From Streptomyces californicus (GTDB lineage: Bacteria; Actinomycetota; Actinomycetes; Streptomycetales; Streptomycetaceae), in the NCBI RefSeq assembly GCF_000717645.1, contig NZ_JNZZ01000001.1, positions 186,001 through 250,000 of the forward strand: DNA of 64,000 nucleotides, written 5' to 3'. Shown here one piece after another: positions 62,956 to 64,000 of the stretch. Positions within the stretch are counted from its first letter, which is position 1. Each line of letters opens with the position of its first letter. Below the pieces are notes generated by a model. That model was not told where the DNA came from. It worked only from the letters and a program-made list of their open reading frames with translations, and searched no databases. The position numbers and the translations under genes were made by a program.

Positions 62956-63668
62956 CGGAGACTCTGCTGAGCGGAGAGCTGACCGACGAGGAGCTCCGGG
63001 AGCTGGCCGAGCGGGCCGGTCGGGAGCTGGAGGACGCTTCCGCCACCGAGATCCTGAGGTGGGCGACCGCCACGTTCGGGCCGCGCTTCTGCGTCACCTC
63101 CTCGATGGAGGACGCCGTGGTCGCCCACCTGGCGTCGCGGGTGCTGCCGGGCGTGGACGTGGTCTTCCTGGACACCGGCTACCACTTCCCGGAGACCATC
63201 GGCACCCGGGACGCGGTGGACGCCGTGATGGACGTCAACGTCATCACGATCACCCCCCGGCAGACGGTCGCCGAGCAGGACGCGGAGCACGGCGAGAAGC
63301 TGCACGACCGCGACCCGGACCTGTGCTGCGCGCTGCGCAAGGTGAAGCCGTTGGAGGACGGCCTCACCGCGTACGCCGCCTGGGCGACGGGGCTGCGCCG
63401 CGACGAGTCCCCGACCCGGGCGAACACCCCGGTCGTCGGCTGGGACGCCAAGCGCCGCAAGGTGAAGGTCTCCCCCATCGCCCGCTGGACCCAGGACGAC
63501 GTGGACGCCTACGTCGCCGAGCACGGGGTGCTCACCAACCCGCTGCTGATGGACGGCTACGCCTCCGTCGGCTGCGCGCCCTGCACCCGCCGGGTGCTGG
63601 AGGGCGAGGACGCGCGGGCCGGACGCTGGGCCGGGCGCGGCAAGACCGAATGCGGGCTGCACGGCTGA
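62952..63668 (+). CDS. cysH: Adenylyl-sulfate (APS) reductase
   Basis: This 238-aa protein has the PAPS-reductase fold: FCVTSSMEDAVVAHLASRVL loop, FLDTGYHFPET, the CC pair in DPDLCCALRKVKPLE and CAPC near the C-terminus giving the [4Fe-4S] cluster of APS-type enzymes, and the catalytic Cys in KTECGLHG. It reduces APS to sulfite with thioredoxin. ATG overlaps the zinc-ribbon gene by 4 nt. Confidence 0.92.
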   Translation: MTETLLSGELTDEELRELAERAGRELEDASATEILRWATATFGPRFCVTSSMEDAVVAHLASRVLPGVDVVFLDTGYHFPETIGTRDAVDAVMDVNVITITPRQTVAEQDAEHGEKLHDRDPDLCCALRKVKPLEDGLTAYAAWATGLRRDESPTRANTPVVGWDAKRRKVKVSPIARWTQDDVDAYVAEHGVLTNPLLMDGYASVGCAPCTRRVLEGEDARAGRWAGRGKTECGLHG

Positions 63669-63691
63669 TGACGACTGATCAGGAGACTTCG

Positions 63692-64000
63692 ATGAGCGTG
63701 ACGGAGACGGGGGCCACGATCTGGCTCACCGGTCTGCCGAGCGCGGGCAAGACCACCATCGCGTACGAGCTGGCGGGCCGGCTGCGGACCGAGGGCCACC
63801 GGGTGGAGGTGCTCGACGGCGACGAGATCCGCGAGTTCCTCTCGGCGGGCCTCGGCTTCTCCCGCGAGGACCGGCACACCAATGTGGCCCGGATCGGCTT
63901 CGTCGCCGAACTGCTCGCCGCCAACGGCGTGAAGGTGCTGGTCCCGGTCATCGCCCCGTTCGCCGACAGCCGTGAGGCGGTCCGCAAGCGGCACGCCGCC
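63692..64000 (+). CDS. cysC: Adenylyl-sulfate kinase, 3' partial
   Basis: The visible 103 residues contain the Walker A loop (GLPSAGKTT), the LDGDEIREFLS substrate motif and the VPVIAPFADSREAVRKRHAA region of APS kinase, which phosphorylates APS to PAPS. ATG at 63692 is preferred, with AGGAG 7 nt upstream; ATG at 63668, overlapping the cysH stop, is an alternative. The gene continues beyond the window. Confidence 0.88.
   Translation, partial: MSVTETGATIWLTGLPSAGKTTIAYELAGRLRTEGHRVEVLDGDEIREFLSAGLGFSREDRHTNVARIGFVAELLAANGVKVLVPVIAPFADSREAVRKRHAA

Overview
The window is a single stretch of high-GC actinobacterial chromosome, almost certainly Streptomyces. Codon third positions are strongly G/C, GTG starts are common, long shadow ORFs occur in other frames, and it carries chaplin and rodlin genes, which are aerial-hyphae coat genes typical of the genus. 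No tRNA, rRNA, CRISPR array, insertion sequence or prophage was seen.

Layout. 1-3.1 kb: an F420/flavin-type reductase fused in frame to a nitroreductase, then a secreted peptidoglycan amidase. 3.1-12 kb: a purine-catabolic block on the minus strand (FAD, 2Fe-2S and molybdopterin subunits of a xanthine dehydrogenase, an NCS2 purine permease and the XdhC maturation factor), divergent from a PucR regulator. 12-20.9 kb: TPR protein, GntR regulator, an FhuF-like iron-sulfur protein behind an iron box, a DUF2637 membrane protein, an RsbW-like kinase, pyruvate oxidase/dehydrogenase (poxB) and a degenerate PP2C-like protein. 21-30.3 kb: a 1258-residue secreted subtilisin-like protease with a divergent regulator, DUF456, an Ada/AlkA protein with a damaged glycosylase domain, and rsgA preceded by a possible leader peptide. 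30.5-34.7 kb: a morphogenetic cluster with three rodlins, one short chaplin, one unusual cell-wall-anchored chaplin and two small extra genes. 35-41.3 kb: thiolase, LysR regulator, two-subunit CoA-transferase and 3-hydroxyacyl-CoA dehydrogenase, probably degrading dicarboxylic or oxo-acyl-CoA compounds. 41.6-46.3 kb: VOC protein, YihY/BrkB membrane protein, an HxlR/MFS efflux pair and a second LysR regulator.

46.5-58.1 kb is the most striking region. One tightly overlapping operon encodes kynureninase, 3-hydroxyanthranilate dioxygenase, ACMS decarboxylase, aminomuconate-semialdehyde dehydrogenase, aminomuconate deaminase and the whole lower meta-cleavage pathway to pyruvate and acetyl-CoA, followed by a secreted LVIVD-type protein of unknown role and an amino-acid permease. 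A LysR regulator is transcribed divergently across a perfect 14-bp palindrome. After this come a GAF-domain regulator and a GNAT acetyltransferase. The window ends in a sulfate-assimilation operon (sirA, a zinc-ribbon ORF, cysH, cysC) headed by a cysteine-containing leader peptide.

The main points for a second look are: the 3-hydroxykynurenine operon with its secreted passenger gene; a LysR operator motif repeated in front of two separate transcription units; matched promoters and covarying 5' hairpins in front of two rodlin genes; the rsgA leader ORF with a sequestered Shine-Dalgarno; the AlkA domain lacking its catalytic segment; and the single-domain anchored chaplin with a PPVDE stalk.
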